A DNA stretch of 64,000 nucleotides from Silanimonas sp. (lineage in GTDB: Bacteria; Pseudomonadota; Gammaproteobacteria; Xanthomonadales; Xanthomonadaceae). Positions 22,018 through 34,248 of this stretch are shown here, piece after piece. The DNA is taken from NCBI RefSeq assembly GCF_027531545.1, contig NZ_JAPZSC010000016.1:248001-312000 (forward strand), read 5' to 3'. The notes beneath the pieces were generated by a model. It ran no database searches and was not told where the DNA came from. It saw nothing but the letters and a program-made list of their open reading frames with translations. Within the stretch, counting starts at the first letter, position 1, and each line of letters starts with the position of its first letter. A program made the translations under genes and the position numbers.

Positions 22018-22044
22018 CGCCGGCTGTCAAGACGGGGGTATACT
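22015..22044 (+). promoter_or_regulatory. rplS promoter
   Basis: TAGCGC (22015-22020), an 18-base spacer and -10 TATACT (22039-22044), then TTCCGACTCGCCC. This would let rplS be made independently of rpsP-rimM-trmD. Confidence 0.55.
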
Positions 22045-22082
22045 TTCCGACTCGCCCGGGCTACGTGCCTGCGTGGCGCGGC

Positions 22083-22103
22083 ATCTAGAAGAACTACACA
22101 GGT
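22083..22103 (+). promoter_or_regulatory. Ribosomal-protein leader motif, rplS copy
   Basis: AAGAACTACA at 22089-22098 ends 13 bases before the rplS ATG. ATCT (22083-22086) can pair with AGGT (22100-22103), placing the motif in the loop, as in the rplU leader. Confidence 0.55.
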
Positions 22104-22111
22104 TTAAAGCC

Positions 22112-22489
22112 ATGAGCCAGCTCAACAAGTCGATCGTCGCCCAGTTCGAGGCCGAGCAGATCCAGCGTCAGCTTCCCGCGTTCAGCCCGGGCGACACCGT
22201 GATCGTCAACGTCAAGGTGAAGGAAGGCAACCGCGAGCGCGTGCAGGCCTTCGAAGGCGTGGTCATCGCCAAGAAGAACGGCGGCCTGAACTCCTCGTTC
22301 ACCGTCCGCAAGATCTCGCACGGCTTCGGCGTCGAGCGCGTGTTCCAGACCCACAGCCCGATCATCGACTCGGTCGAAGTGAAGCGCTACGGCAAGGTTC
22401 GCGCCGGCAAGCTGTACTACCTGCGTGATCTCGAAGGCAAGGCGGCGCGCATCAAGGAAGACCTGGCGGCTCGCAAGTCGGCCCAGTAA
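22112..22489 (+). CDS. rplS: 50S ribosomal protein L19
   Basis: 125 residues. [32 protein letters not shown] and [22 protein letters not shown] are L19 hallmarks. L19 sits at the 30S-50S interface. The ATG at 22112 ([13 protein letters not shown]) is chosen over an upstream in-frame GTG, which lies in the shared leader. Confidence 0.98.
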   Translation: MSQLNKSIVAQFEAEQIQRQLPAFSPGDTVIVNVKVKEGNRERVQAFEGVVIAKKNGGLNSSFTVRKISHGFGVERVFQTHSPIIDSVEVKRYGKVRAGKLYYLRDLEGKAARIKEDLAARKSAQ

Positions 22490-22516
22490 TCCCGGCCGCG
22501 CAAGCGCCAATCCCGG

Positions 22517-22545
22517 ACGGCCGCCTCGCGCGGCCGTTCGTGTTT
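22517..22545 (+). terminator. Probable terminator after rplS
   Basis: ACGGCCGC (22517-22524), loop CTCGC, GCGGCCGT (22530-22537), followed by TCGTGTTT. A good stem, but a weak T-run. Confidence 0.5.
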
Positions 22546-22560
22546 CCGGCCTCCGCCTCC

Positions 22561-23034
22561 ATGATCCTTACGATGCGACGACGCCTCCGCTTACTCGAAG
22601 CGCCCGCCGGCGCGCCTTCGGGGGCTGCGGGCCCCGTTGTCGAGGACACGGCGTGCGTGCGTCTCGATCTCTGGCTCTGGGCGGCTCGCTTCTTCAAGAC
22701 CCGCGCGCTCGCGAAGAAGGCCATCGAACTCGGTCAGGTGCGCATCGACGGCCAGACGCTGAAACCGAGTCGCACGGTACGCCCCGGCATCGTGATCGCC
22801 GTCGAGCGGGCTGGTGAGCGTTACGAAGTCGAAGTCCGCGGCGTCGCTGACCAGCGCGGTTCGGCCAGCGTGGCGCAGCAGCTGTACGTTGAATCGGAAG
22901 CATCGACCGCCGCCCGCCTTGCGGAGCGCGAGAAGCGGCGTTTCGAAGCACAGGGCTACCAAGCCCCCGAGACGCGGCCGAACAAGCGCCAGCGCCGCCT
23001 GATCCAGGCCTTGGGCGACCTCGACGCGCTGTAG
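22561..23034 (+). CDS. hslR: Heat-shock protein 15-like S4 domain RNA-binding protein
   Basis: 157 residues from the chosen ATG. The core VRLDLWLWAARFFKTRALAKKAIELGQVRIDG is the S4 RNA-binding domain in the Hsp15 (HslR) arrangement, and the basic C-terminus ETRPNKRQRRLIQALGD also matches. Hsp15 binds free 50S subunits carrying nascent chains. The start is uncertain: ATGs at 22561 and 22573 and a GTG at 22657 are all in frame, and none has a clear ribosome binding site. It converges on mutS, 3 bases from its stop. Confidence 0.85.
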   Translation: MILTMRRRLRLLEAPAGAPSGAAGPVVEDTACVRLDLWLWAARFFKTRALAKKAIELGQVRIDGQTLKPSRTVRPGIVIAVERAGERYEVEVRGVADQRGSASVAQQLYVESEASTAARLAEREKRRFEAQGYQAPETRPNKRQRRLIQALGDLDAL

Positions 23035-23037
23035 CGG

Positions 23038-25611
23038 CTACAGCATCGCCTTGATCCGATAGAGCGCTTCCAGCGCCTGCTTCGGCGTGAGCTCGTCCGG
23101 GTCCACGGCGGCCAGCGCATCGAGCGCCGGCGGCGGGCTGCGGAACAGCGCCATCTGCGCCGGCTGCTCGATGGCAGCAGGCGACGTCGCGGTCGCCGGC
23201 ATGTCACGGCTGCGCTGCTCCAGTTCCGCGAGTGTGCGTCGTGCCTCGCCCAGCACCGCGCGCGGCAGGCCCGCGAGGGCCGCCACCTGCAGGCCGAAAC
23301 TGCGGTTCGCTGGGCCGTCCTTCACCGCGTGCATGAAGACCAGCTTCTCGCCGTGTTCGACGGCGTCGAGATGCACGTTGGCGATGCCGTTGCTGCCGTC
23401 GCCGGCCAGCGCTGTCAGCTCGAAGTAGTGCGTGGCGAACAGCACGAAGCCGCGATTCACGTTCGCAAGATGCAGCGCGCAGGCCTGCGCCAGCGCGAGG
23501 CCGTCGTAGGTCGAGGTGCCGCGGCCGATCTCGTCCATCAGCACGAGCGAGTGCGCGGTGGCGTGGTGGAGGATGTAGGCCGTCTCGCTCATCTCGACCA
23601 TGAAGGTCGATTGGCCCTTGGCGAGGTCGTCGCCGGCGCCGATGCGCGTCAGGATGCGGTCGACGGGCCCCAGCACGCAGCGCGAGGCCGGCACGAAGCT
23701 GCCCGCGTAGGCCAGCAGTGCGATCAGCGCCGCTTGCCGCATGTAGGTGCTCTTGCCGCCCATGTTCGGGCCGGTGATCACCAGCATCCGCCGCTCGGGC
23801 GAAAGCACGAGGTCGTTCGGTTCGAACGGTGCCTCGCGCACGGCCTCGACCACCGGGTGGCGGCCGCGCTCGATGCGGATACCGGGCTCCGAGACGAGCT
23901 GCGGTTCGACCCAGTCCAGCGCCAGCGCGCGCTCGGCGAAGGCGGCGAGTACGTCGATCTCGGCCACCGCTTCGGCGGCGGCCTTCAGCGGGTTCAGCAC
24001 GGCGTTGAGGCCGTCGAGCAGGTCTTCCCAGAGCTGCTTCTCGCGCGACAGCGAACGGTCGCGCGCCGAGAGCACTTTGTCCTCGAACTGCTTCAGCTCG
24101 TCGGTGATGTAGCGCTCGGCGCCCGTCAGCGTCTGCCGGCGGCTGTAGTGCAGCGGGGCCTTGTCGGCCTGGCCCTTGCTGATCTCGATGTAGAAGCCGT
24201 GGACGCGGTTGTAGCCGACCTTCAGCGTCGCGATGCCGGTGGCGGCGCGCTCGCGGGCCTCCAGATCCAGCAGGAATTGATCCGCATTGGTCGAGAGCAC
24301 CCGCAATTCGTCGAGCTCGGCGTCGAAACCCTCGGCGATGACGCCGCCGTCCACCAGCTTCAGCGGCGGCTGCGGCGCGATGGCTTTCTGCAGCCAATCC
24401 GAGGTGTCGGCGTGCTCGCCGAGCCGTGCGAGCAGGGCGGCGAGGCGCGGCGAATCGAGCGGCGCCAATGCCTCACGCAAGGCAGGGAAGAGCGCGAGGC
24501 CATCGCGCAGGGTGGACAAATCGCGCGGTCGCGCCGAGCGCAGGGCCACGCGCGACAGGATGCGTTCGAGGTCGCCGACGCGGCGCAGCGCCTCGCGCAG
24601 GCCGTCGAAAGCGCGGGAGTCGAGCAGGCTGCGCACGGCGTGGTGGCGCTCGGCGACGACCGTCTGGGTGCGCAGCGGCCGGTGCAGCCAGCGCCGCAGC
24701 AGGCGGCCGCCCATCGGCGTGATCGTGCTGTCCACCACGCCTAGCAGGGTGTGCGCCGTGTTGCCGTCGACTCGGGTGTCGATTTCGAGGTGGCGGCGGG
24801 TGGCCGCGTTCAGCGCGATGGCCTCGTCCGCGGCCTCGATGGCGATGGCCGTCAGGTGCGGGAGTTGCTGCTTCTGCGTCTCCTCGACGTAGCCGAGCAG
24901 GGCGCCCGCAGCGGCCGTGGCCAGCGGCTTGCCTTCGAGGCCGAAGGGCGAGAGGTCGTGCAGATTGAAAAAGCGCAGCAGGGCGCGGCGCGCGCTGTCG
25001 GCGTCGAACAGCCACGGCGCGCGGCGACGGGCGCCCTGACGCTGCGTCACCGCCGACGGCCAGCCGTCTTCGTCCGGCACCAGAACTTCGGCGGGTTCCA
25101 GTCGCGCGATTTCCGCGGCGAGCGCGTCCTCGTCGGCGACCTCGTTGGCGAGGAAGCGGCCGCCGGCGAGGTCAGCCCAGGCCAGGCCGTACCCGACCTT
25201 GCCGCGCACCACCGCCATCAGCAGCGTGTCGCGGCGCTCCTGCAGCAGGGCCTCGTCGGTCACCGTGCCCGGGGTGACGATGCGGACCACCTTGCGCTCG
25301 ACGAGGCCCTTGGCCAGCGCCGGGTCGCCGATCTGTTCGCACACCGCCACCGATTCGCCCAATGCGACGAGGCGGGCGAGGTAGCCCTCGTAGGCGTGCA
25401 CCGGCACGCCGGCCATCGGGATCGGCGCACCGCCCGACGAGCCTCGCTGCGTCAGCGTGATGTCGAGCAGGCGCGCCGCCTTGCGGGCGTCGTCGTAGAA
25501 CAGCTCGTAGAAGTCGCCCATCCGGAAGAACAGCAGCAGGTCCGGGTGCTCCGCCTTGGCGGCGAAGAACTGCTTCATCAGCGGGGTGTGCTGCGGGGCG
25601 TCGCTGGCCAT
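23038..25611 (-). CDS. mutS: DNA mismatch repair protein MutS
   Basis: 857 residues. The N-terminal mismatch-binding motif is GDFYELF (Phe-Tyr-Glu, about residue 38), and the ATPase domain has Walker [14 protein letters not shown] near 616. [16 protein letters not shown] and [16 protein letters not shown] (Walker B) follow. MutS recognises mismatches and recruits MutL. The start is the ATG of [14 protein letters not shown]. The promoter probably lies in the symmetric CTAGTCTAG element shared with pncC. Confidence 0.98.
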   Translation of the reverse strand: MASDAPQHTPLMKQFFAAKAEHPDLLLFFRMGDFYELFYDDARKAARLLDITLTQRGSSGGAPIPMAGVPVHAYEGYLARLVALGESVAVCEQIGDPALAKGLVERKVVRIVTPGTVTDEALLQERRDTLLMAVVRGKVGYGLAWADLAGGRFLANEVADEDALAAEIARLEPAEVLVPDEDGWPSAVTQRQGARRRAPWLFDADSARRALLRFFNLHDLSPFGLEGKPLATAAAGALLGYVEETQKQQLPHLTAIAIEAADEAIALNAATRRHLEIDTRVDGNTAHTLLGVVDSTITPMGGRLLRRWLHRPLRTQTVVAERHHAVRSLLDSRAFDGLREALRRVGDLERILSRVALRSARPRDLSTLRDGLALFPALREALAPLDSPRLAALLARLGEHADTSDWLQKAIAPQPPLKLVDGGVIAEGFDAELDELRVLSTNADQFLLDLEARERAATGIATLKVGYNRVHGFYIEISKGQADKAPLHYSRRQTLTGAERYITDELKQFEDKVLSARDRSLSREKQLWEDLLDGLNAVLNPLKAAAEAVAEIDVLAAFAERALALDWVEPQLVSEPGIRIERGRHPVVEAVREAPFEPNDLVLSPERRMLVITGPNMGGKSTYMRQAALIALLAYAGSFVPASRCVLGPVDRILTRIGAGDDLAKGQSTFMVEMSETAYILHHATAHSLVLMDEIGRGTSTYDGLALAQACALHLANVNRGFVLFATHYFELTALAGDGSNGIANVHLDAVEHGEKLVFMHAVKDGPANRSFGLQVAALAGLPRAVLGEARRTLAELEQRSRDMPATATSPAAIEQPAQMALFRSPPPALDALAAVDPDELTPKQALEALYRIKAML

Positions 25612-25625
25612 TCGGAACGCGCGGG

Positions 25626-25656
25626 CTGACCGGTCGGGCAAGGGCCGGCTAGTCTA
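25626..25656. promoter_or_regulatory. Shared divergent promoter core of mutS and pncC
   Basis: GGCTAGTCTAGC (25648-25659). On the plus strand, CTGACC (25626-25631), 18 bases and TAGTCT (25650-25655) stand before pncC. On the minus strand, TAGACT (25656-25651) stands 39 bases before the mutS ATG. The near-palindrome could serve both directions. Confidence 0.5.
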
Positions 25657-25661
25657 GCGGG

Positions 25662-26171
25662 ATGGACACGCCCTACCTCCCCACCGATGCCGAGTTGGCC
25701 GCGCTGGCGCGGCAGCTCGCCGATGCCTTGGTCGCCCAGCGCCTCTTCGTCAGCACCGCCGAAAGCTGCACCGGTGGCTGGATCGCCAAGACCCTCACCG
25801 ATCTCGCCGGCAGTTCGGCGTGGTTCGACTGCGGCATGGTCGCCTACAGCTACGAGGCGAAGCAGGCCATGCTCGGCGTGCGGCCGCAGACGCTCGAGCG
25901 CGAGGGCGCCGTCAGCCGCGAGACCGTGATCGAGATGGTTTCGGGCGCGCTGGTCCATTCGGCCGCGTCGGTCGCCGTGGCGGTGACGGGCATCGCCGGC
26001 CCCGGGGGCGGGACGGTCGACAAGCCGGTCGGCACCGTCTGGATCGGCTGGAAGCGCCGCGGCGGCTACCCGAAGGCCGAGGTGTTCCATTTCGCCGGCG
26101 ACCGCGAGGCGGTGAGGCGGCAGACCATCGCGGCGGCGCTGCGGGGACTGCTGGGCTTGACCGCCGGCTGA
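25662..26171 (+). CDS. pncC: Nicotinamide-nucleotide amidohydrolase PncC (CinA C-terminal domain)
   Basis: 169 residues. STAESCTGGWIAKTLTDLAGSSAWFDCGMVAYS at about residues 32-64 and VAVTGIAGPGGGTVDKPVGTVWIGW are the CinA C-terminal motifs. It deamidates nicotinamide mononucleotide for NAD recycling. Only the C-terminal domain is present, as in the E. coli pncC/ygaD gene near recA. The ATG lies 6 bases after a TAGTCT -10 element with no Shine-Dalgarno, so the mRNA may be leaderless. Confidence 0.93.
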   Translation: MDTPYLPTDAELAALARQLADALVAQRLFVSTAESCTGGWIAKTLTDLAGSSAWFDCGMVAYSYEAKQAMLGVRPQTLEREGAVSRETVIEMVSGALVHSAASVAVAVTGIAGPGGGTVDKPVGTVWIGWKRRGGYPKAEVFHFAGDREAVRRQTIAAALRGLLGLTAG

Positions 26172-26204
26172 CGGGAGGGGGAACCCCTCGCAGGGCCCTG
26201 GGGG

Positions 26205-26240
26205 TTGTGGTGCTGGTCGGTTAGTAGTATTACTACCCAC
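26205..26240 (+). promoter_or_regulatory. lexA promoter with LexA operator
   Basis: The operator TTAGTAGTATTACTA (26221-26235) fits the Xanthomonadaceae LexA box TTAG-N6-TACTA and contains the inverted repeat GTAGTA-T-TACTAC. TTGTGG (26205-26210), 17 bases and TATTAC (26228-26233) form a possible promoter whose -10 lies inside the operator. The start codon follows at 26241, so LexA binding would block RNA polymerase (autoregulation). Confidence 0.85.
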
Positions 26241-26885
26241 ATGCCGCTGACCGACGTCCAGACCGCCATCCTCGAACTGATCGCCGAACGCATCGAATCG
26301 GAGGGCATGCCGCCTTCGCAGACCGAGATCGCCCGCGCCTTCGGCTTCAAGAGCGTGCGTGCCGCGCAGTACCACCTCGAGGCCCTCGAGGCCGCCGGGG
26401 CCATCGAGCGCCTGCCGGGCAAGGCGCGCGGCTTGCGCGTGCTGCAGGCCCCGGCCAAGGCGCAGTCGGCCCTCCCTCTGGCGCCATCGACCGACGACGA
26501 CGCAGTGCGCCTCCCGGTGTTGGGCCGCGTGGCCGCGGGCCAGCCGATCGGCGCCGATATCGGCAGCGACGCCACGGTCGTGCTGGATCGCCACGTCTTC
26601 CACCCGACGCCCGATTACCTGCTGCGCGTCCAGGGCGACTCGATGCGCGACGAGGCCATCCTCGATGGCGACCTGATCGGCGTGCGTCGCACCGCCGATG
26701 CCCGCCACGGACAGGTCGTCATCGCCCGGGTGGACGGCGAGATCACCGTGAAGGTGCTGCACTTCGGGGGTGACGGCCTGCGGCTGATGCCGCGCAATCC
26801 CGAGCACGCGCCGATCGCCGTCGCCGAAGACCAGGATTTCGCCATCGAAGGCCTGTTCTGCGGACTGCTGAGGCCGTCGCGGTGA
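26241..26885 (+). CDS. lexA: LexA repressor
   Basis: 214 residues. The N-terminal winged helix-turn-helix (PPSQTEIARAFGFKSVRAAQYHLEALEAAGAI) is followed by the self-cleavage site Ala99-Gly100 in RVAAGQPIG, catalytic Ser134 in GDSMRDEAI and Lys171 in ITVKVL. It represses SOS genes until RecA filaments trigger autocleavage. The start at 26241 is the first ATG after the operator and matches the usual LexA N-terminus; no Shine-Dalgarno is visible. It lies directly upstream of recA-recX. Confidence 0.98.
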   Translation: MPLTDVQTAILELIAERIESEGMPPSQTEIARAFGFKSVRAAQYHLEALEAAGAIERLPGKARGLRVLQAPAKAQSALPLAPSTDDDAVRLPVLGRVAAGQPIGADIGSDATVVLDRHVFHPTPDYLLRVQGDSMRDEAILDGDLIGVRRTADARHGQVVIARVDGEITVKVLHFGGDGLRLMPRNPEHAPIAVAEDQDFAIEGLFCGLLRPSR

Positions 26886-27050
26886 ACGCCGACATGCGCG
26901 TTCGATTCCTTCGCACCGGGGTGAGCGGTGTTTCCCGCTGCCCCGCGATGTGCCCGGCCCCGATCCTTTCCCTGCGTTACGCCGCTGTCTCAGTCCGTGC
27001 GAAACGCCTCCCCCAGACTCCTCTCCACACCCTCTGACCCGAGACCCGAC

Positions 27051-28090
<1,040 letters not shown>

Positions 28091-28094
<4 letters not shown>

Positions 28095-28630
28095 GTGGCG
28101 AGGGCGCCGACGACCGCGAGCCATCCCCGCGCGGTCGTCGCGAGCGCCCAGCGGTTCCTGCCTACCAGCGGGCCCTCGGGCTCCTGGTCCGGCGCGAGCA
28201 CTCAGCCACCGAGCTGAAGCGCAAGCTGCGTGGGAAGGGCGTCGAGGTCGACGAGCTCGACGCCGCCGTTGAGACCCTGCAGCGGCAGGGCTTCCAGGAC
28301 GATCGCCGCTACGCCGAGGCCCTGGTTCGAAGCCGTGCGCTGGCGGGGCAGGGCCCGATTCGCATCCGCGCCGAGTTGCGCGTGAACGGCGTGCCAGCGG
28401 TCGATGTCGACGCGGCGTTCGAGGCGGCGGAAGCCGAGGGCCTTGATTGGGCGGACACCGCGGCTCGCATCGCGGCTCGCTTCCTTCCCGCGCTTCGAGC
28501 TGCCGGGCGGGGGCCGGAGGCGATCAAGCTGCGGCACAAGGCCGTGGGCTTCCTGCTGCGGCGGGGGTTTTCCCAGGACCAGGCCCGGCAGGCCTTGGCC
28601 CTGCGTTCCGAGGGCGACGACGAGGTCTGA
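28091..28630 (+). CDS. recX: Regulatory protein RecX
   Basis: 179 residues. The helical RecX repeats are visible ([47 protein letters not shown]; a third repeat ends [18 protein letters not shown]). RecX caps RecA filaments and moderates RecA activity. It starts with GTG overlapping the recA stop (GTGA), which indicates translational coupling. The N-terminal 25 residues are charged and Pro-rich, a family-variable extension. Confidence 0.95.
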
Positions 28631-28735
28631 GCCACTCCCCGCGCGCCCCCTGCTAACCTTGAAGGCTGTGTCCGCCTCCCATGTCGGCATGACGCGGCCC
28701 CGGCCGTGCCCTTCCGACCCGCCTTCAGGTTCCGC

Positions 28736-31390
<2,655 letters not shown>

Positions 31391-31439
31391 GCGTGCGGCG
31401 GATGCTGACGAAACTTGCCTTTTCCAAAGCCCCGGCGCG

Positions 31440-31468
31440 TTGCGTGTGAAGTCCAGCGCGCCTAGTAT
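31440..31468 (+). promoter_or_regulatory. csrA promoter
   Basis: -35 TTGCGT (31440-31445), a 17-base spacer and -10 TAGTAT (31463-31468), giving a leader of about 95 bases before the csrA ATG. Confidence 0.65.
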
Positions 31469-31532
31469 CGGCGGTCTGTGCGGTGCGTCGTGCAGAGCCG
31501 ATCAGGCTGCGGTGGGCTCGGATGCCGCCGCG

Positions 31533-31563
31533 GTCCGGTGTAGGAAGAACCCCGGACGAGGAA
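31533..31563 (+). promoter_or_regulatory. Candidate CsrA-binding leader of csrA
   Basis: GTCCGG (31533-31538) pairs with CCGGAC (31552-31557). The loop holds TAGGAAG with GGA at 31543-31545. A second GGA (31560-31562) is part of the GAGGAA ribosome binding site. Loop GGA plus a Shine-Dalgarno GGA is the arrangement CsrA dimers bridge, so translational autoregulation is inferred. Confidence 0.6.
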
Positions 31564-31570
31564 CACGCGT

Positions 31571-31786
31571 ATGTTGATTTTGACCAGGCGGGTCGGTGAA
31601 ACCCTGATGATCGGCGATTCCGTGACCGTGACGGTCCTCGGCGTCAAGGGCAATCAGGTGCGCATCGGCATCACCGCCCCGAAGGAAGTCGCGGTGCATC
31701 GCGAAGAGATTTTCCAGCGCATCCAGCGCGACGAAGCAGGCAAAGGGCCAGCCAGAGGCAAAGAAGATTTGCCCGGAGAGGCGTGA
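31571..31786 (+). CDS. csrA: Carbon storage regulator CsrA (RsmA)
   Basis: 71 residues. [34 protein letters not shown] and the conserved Arg (R44) of the RNA-binding face are all present. CsrA binds GGA in mRNA leaders and controls translation and stability. The C-terminal tail ([19 protein letters not shown]) is about ten residues longer than in E. coli. A good Shine-Dalgarno (GAGGAA) lies 7 bases upstream. It sits between alaS and tRNA-Ser(GCT), as in E. coli. Confidence 0.98.
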   Translation: MLILTRRVGETLMIGDSVTVTVLGVKGNQVRIGITAPKEVAVHREEIFQRIQRDEAGKGPARGKEDLPGEA

Positions 31787-31828
31787 GCCGTTACTCTTTG
31801 TGCCCGCGCCGATGAGGTGCGGGTCGAC

Positions 31829-31921
31829 GGAGTGATGCCCGAGAGGCCGAAGGGGCTCCCCTGCTAAGGGAGTATAGGGTCAAAAGCTCTATCGAGGGTT
31901 CGAATCCCTCTCACTCCGCCA
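31829..31921 (+). tRNA. tRNA-Ser(GCT)
   Basis: 93 bases with a long variable arm and encoded CCA. Acceptor GGAGTGA/TCACTCC is fully paired. Anticodon loop CTGCTAA gives GCT (reads AGC and AGT). It follows csrA by 42 bases and may be cotranscribed with it. Confidence 0.97.
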
Positions 31922-32031
31922 CGTCGATGCCGCCCTCGGGCGGCGTCTTCGTCTGGCGGGAATGGATCGCCAGCGCGTTTGCATCAATCGCATGCGTCGC
32001 GGTGGTGGTTCAGAAAAGTGGGTTCCGGGGC

Positions 32032-32060
32032 TTGACGTCCTGACATCCACTCCGCATAAT
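32032..32060 (+). promoter_or_regulatory. tRNA-Arg(ACG) promoter
   Basis: -35 TTGACG (32032-32037), a 17-base spacer and -10 CATAAT (32055-32060), 12 bases before the tRNA. It is one of the best sigma-70 matches in the window. Confidence 0.85.
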
Positions 32061-32071
32061 TTCACTTCTAC

Positions 32072-32148
32072 GCGCCCGTAGCTCAGTTGGATAGAGCACC
32101 AGGCTACGAACTTGGGGGTCGGAGGTTCGAATCCTTCCGGGCGCGCCA
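32072..32148 (+). tRNA. tRNA-Arg(ACG)
   Basis: 77 bases with CCA. Anticodon loop CTACGAA gives ACG, presumably edited to ICG to read CGT, CGC and CGA. Acceptor GCGCCCG/CGGGCGC. It has its own promoter, and a terminator follows. Confidence 0.97.
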
Positions 32149-32158
32149 TCGATCAAAC

Positions 32159-32180
32159 AAGGTGCTTCGGCACCTTTTTT
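32159..32180 (+). terminator. Terminator after tRNA-Arg(ACG)
   Basis: AAGGTGC, loop TTCG, GCACCTT, then a run of T: a compact, strong Rho-independent terminator. The next tRNAs therefore need another promoter. Confidence 0.88.
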
Positions 32181-32267
32181 GTTCGGAGGAGAGACGCGGC
32201 ATCGCGTCGATCCAGTGGTCCAACACAATTCGCGTGGCAGTCGTTCTTCGCCCGACCGCTTCAAAGC

Positions 32268-32344
32268 CGGGGTATAGCTCAGTCTGGTAGAGCGCCAGCT
32301 TTGGGAGCTGGATGTCGGGGGTTCGAATCCCTCTGCCCCGACCA
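32268..32344 (+). tRNA. tRNA-Pro(TGG)
   Basis: 77 bases with CCA. Anticodon loop TTTGGGA gives TGG. Acceptor CGGGGTA/TGCCCCG. It is the first of five tRNAs upstream of tig. Confidence 0.97.
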
Positions 32345-32414
32345 GTTGCGTGGTCTGGTGGTGTCGATAAGCTGATGCCCCGGCGTCGGGTCCGGTGGGT
32401 CCATCCGTTTCTGA

Positions 32415-32491
32415 GCGCCCGTAGCTCAATCGGATAGAGCACCGGCCTTCTAAGCCGGCGGTTGCAGGTTCGATTCCTGCCGGGCGCGCCA
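32415..32491 (+). tRNA. tRNA-Arg(TCT)
   Basis: 77 bases with CCA. Anticodon loop CTTCTAA gives TCT (reads AGA and AGG). Acceptor GCGCCCG/CGGGCGC, the same as in the ACG isoacceptor. Confidence 0.97.
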
Positions 32492-32502
32492 GTTTCAATG
32501 TG

Positions 32503-32579
32503 GTGGATGTAGCTCAGTTGGTTAGAGCACTGGATTGTGATTCCAGGGGTCGCGGGTTCAAATCCCGTCTTCCACCCCA
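32503..32579 (+). tRNA. tRNA-His(GTG)
   Basis: 77 bases with CCA. Anticodon loop TTGTGAT gives GTG. A G at 32502 can serve as the identity base G-1 opposite C73. The acceptor stem has a T-T mismatch at 6:67, as in tRNA-Thr(CGT). Confidence 0.97.
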
Positions 32580-32633
32580 GCCCTTCAGTAGGGCATAATT
32601 CGCCTTCGCAGTCGCGTCGGCGACGAGGTTTCC

Positions 32634-32709
32634 GGGCCGTTAGCTCAGTTGGTAGAGCAGCGGACTCTTAATCCGTAGGTCCTAGGTTCGAATCCTAGAC
32701 GGCCCACCA
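32634..32709 (+). tRNA. tRNA-Lys(CTT)
   Basis: 76 bases with CCA. Anticodon loop CTCTTAA gives CTT. Acceptor GGGCCGT/ACGGCCC is fully paired. Confidence 0.97.
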
Positions 32710-32743
32710 AACCTCGAACGCCGCTTCGCCTGCTCCAAAGCCT

Positions 32744-32828
<85 letters not shown>

Positions 32829-32837
32829 AGCAGCATC

Positions 32838-32876
32838 CGGTGCGGAGGATTTGAGGCCTGACTCCGCGGGTTTTTT
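32838..32876 (+). terminator. Terminator between the tRNA cluster and tig
   Basis: GCGGAG (32842-32847) pairs with CTCCGC (32862-32867), followed by GGG and six T. The loop is 14 bases. Confidence 0.7.
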
Positions 32877-32931
32877 CGTTTCCAGCGCGCGCGACGAGCG
32901 CGGCACAACACGCGACATTTCAGGAGTCACC

Positions 32932-34230
32932 ATGCACGTTTCCGTTGAATCCATCGGCAGCCTGGGGCGCAAGCTTTCGGTCAGCGTCCCGGCCGAGCGC
33001 CTCGAGAGCGCCGTGGGCAACCGCCTTCGCGAGCTGTCGCGCACGGTGCGCATGAACGGCTTCCGCCCGGGCAAGGTCCCCGCGAAGGTCATCGAGCAGC
33101 GCTTCGGCTCGCAGGTGCGCTCCGAGGCTTATTCGGATGTCGTGCGCGACACCTTCGGCGAGGCGCTGCGCCAGCAGAACCTGCAGCCGGTGGGCCAGCC
33201 CGAGATCAACGCCGAAGGCGGCGTGGCGGAAGAAATCCGCTACACGGCCACCTTCGAAGTGGCGCCGGACTTCGGCGACATCGACATCACCAAGCTCGCG
33301 ATCCAGCGCGCCGCCGCGTCGGTCGAAGACACCGACATCGACAACATGATCGAGACGCTGCGCCAGCAGCGCCGTTCGTGGAACGTCGTCGAGCGCGCGG
33401 CGCAGGCCGGCGATCTCGTCAACGTCGAGAACTTCGCCATGGTCGATGGCAAGCGCCTGCCTGAAGAAGGCGTCGAGCGCGGCGTGACGGTCGTCGGCAG
33501 CAATATGCTGTTCCCGGCGATCGAGCAGGCCCTCGTGGGCCTGTCGGCCGGCGAAGAGAAGACCGTCGACGTCACGTTCCCGGCCGACTGGCGCGTCGCC
33601 GAGCTCGCCGGCAAGACCGCGCAGGTCAACGTCAAGGCGGCCAAGGTCTCCGAGCAGAACCTCCCGGCGATCGACGATGCCTTCATCAAGAGCTTCGGCG
33701 TGAAGTCCGGCAAGCTCGACAAGTTCCGCGATGAAGTGCGCAGCAACCTGCAGCGCGAACTCAAGGGCGCGCTGTCGGCTCGCCTGCGCTCGGAAGTGGC
33801 CCAGAAGCTGGTCGCCGCCTACGCCCACATCGAGCTGCCGCCCCGCCTGATCGAGGCCGAGGCCCGCTCGATGGCCGCCCAGGCCGCCGAGAACGCCCGT
33901 CGCCAGGGCCAGAACGTTGGCCAGGTCGACCACGCCCCGTTCATGGAGGCCGCGCGCAACCGCGTTTCGGCCGGCCTGATCGTCGGCGAGGTGGCCAAGC
34001 GCAACAACCTGCGCCTGGACGCGAAGCGCGTGAACGAAGCCATCAACCTGATCGCCTCGACCTACGAGGATCCGCAGCAGGTGGTTGATCTTTACCGCAA
34101 CGACCCCAATCTGATGCAGGGCCTGCAGGCGCGCGTGATGGAAGAGCAGGTGATCGACTGGATCGCCGAGCGTGCGCAGGCGACCGACGTGGCGATGTCC
34201 TTCACCGACGCGCTGCGCCCGAACGCCTAA
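32932..34230 (+). CDS. tig: Trigger factor (peptidyl-prolyl isomerase chaperone)
   Basis: 432 residues. The ribosome-binding signature GFRPGKVP is at about residues 43-50, followed by a PPIase (FKBP-like) domain and the helical C-terminal arms. It is a ribosome-bound chaperone for nascent chains. The ATG of MHVSVESIG has CAGGAG 6 bases upstream and is preferred over the longer frame, which runs through the terminator. It starts the tig-clpP-clpX-lon-hupB block. Confidence 0.98.
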   Translation: MHVSVESIGSLGRKLSVSVPAERLESAVGNRLRELSRTVRMNGFRPGKVPAKVIEQRFGSQVRSEAYSDVVRDTFGEALRQQNLQPVGQPEINAEGGVAEEIRYTATFEVAPDFGDIDITKLAIQRAAASVEDTDIDNMIETLRQQRRSWNVVERAAQAGDLVNVENFAMVDGKRLPEEGVERGVTVVGSNMLFPAIEQALVGLSAGEEKTVDVTFPADWRVAELAGKTAQVNVKAAKVSEQNLPAIDDAFIKSFGVKSGKLDKFRDEVRSNLQRELKGALSARLRSEVAQKLVAAYAHIELPPRLIEAEARSMAAQAAENARRQGQNVGQVDHAPFMEAARNRVSAGLIVGEVAKRNNLRLDAKRVNEAINLIASTYEDPQQVVDLYRNDPNLMQGLQARVMEEQVIDWIAERAQATDVAMSFTDALRPNA

Positions 34231-34248
34231 ACCGAACCGGAGCGCCCC

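Noticed and set aside
31922-31950. Hairpin after tRNA-Ser(GCT) as a strong terminator
   Set aside because: GATGCCGCC/GGGCGGCGTC can pair, but the loop is very small and the following TCTTCGTC is not a proper T-run. Left out of the features.
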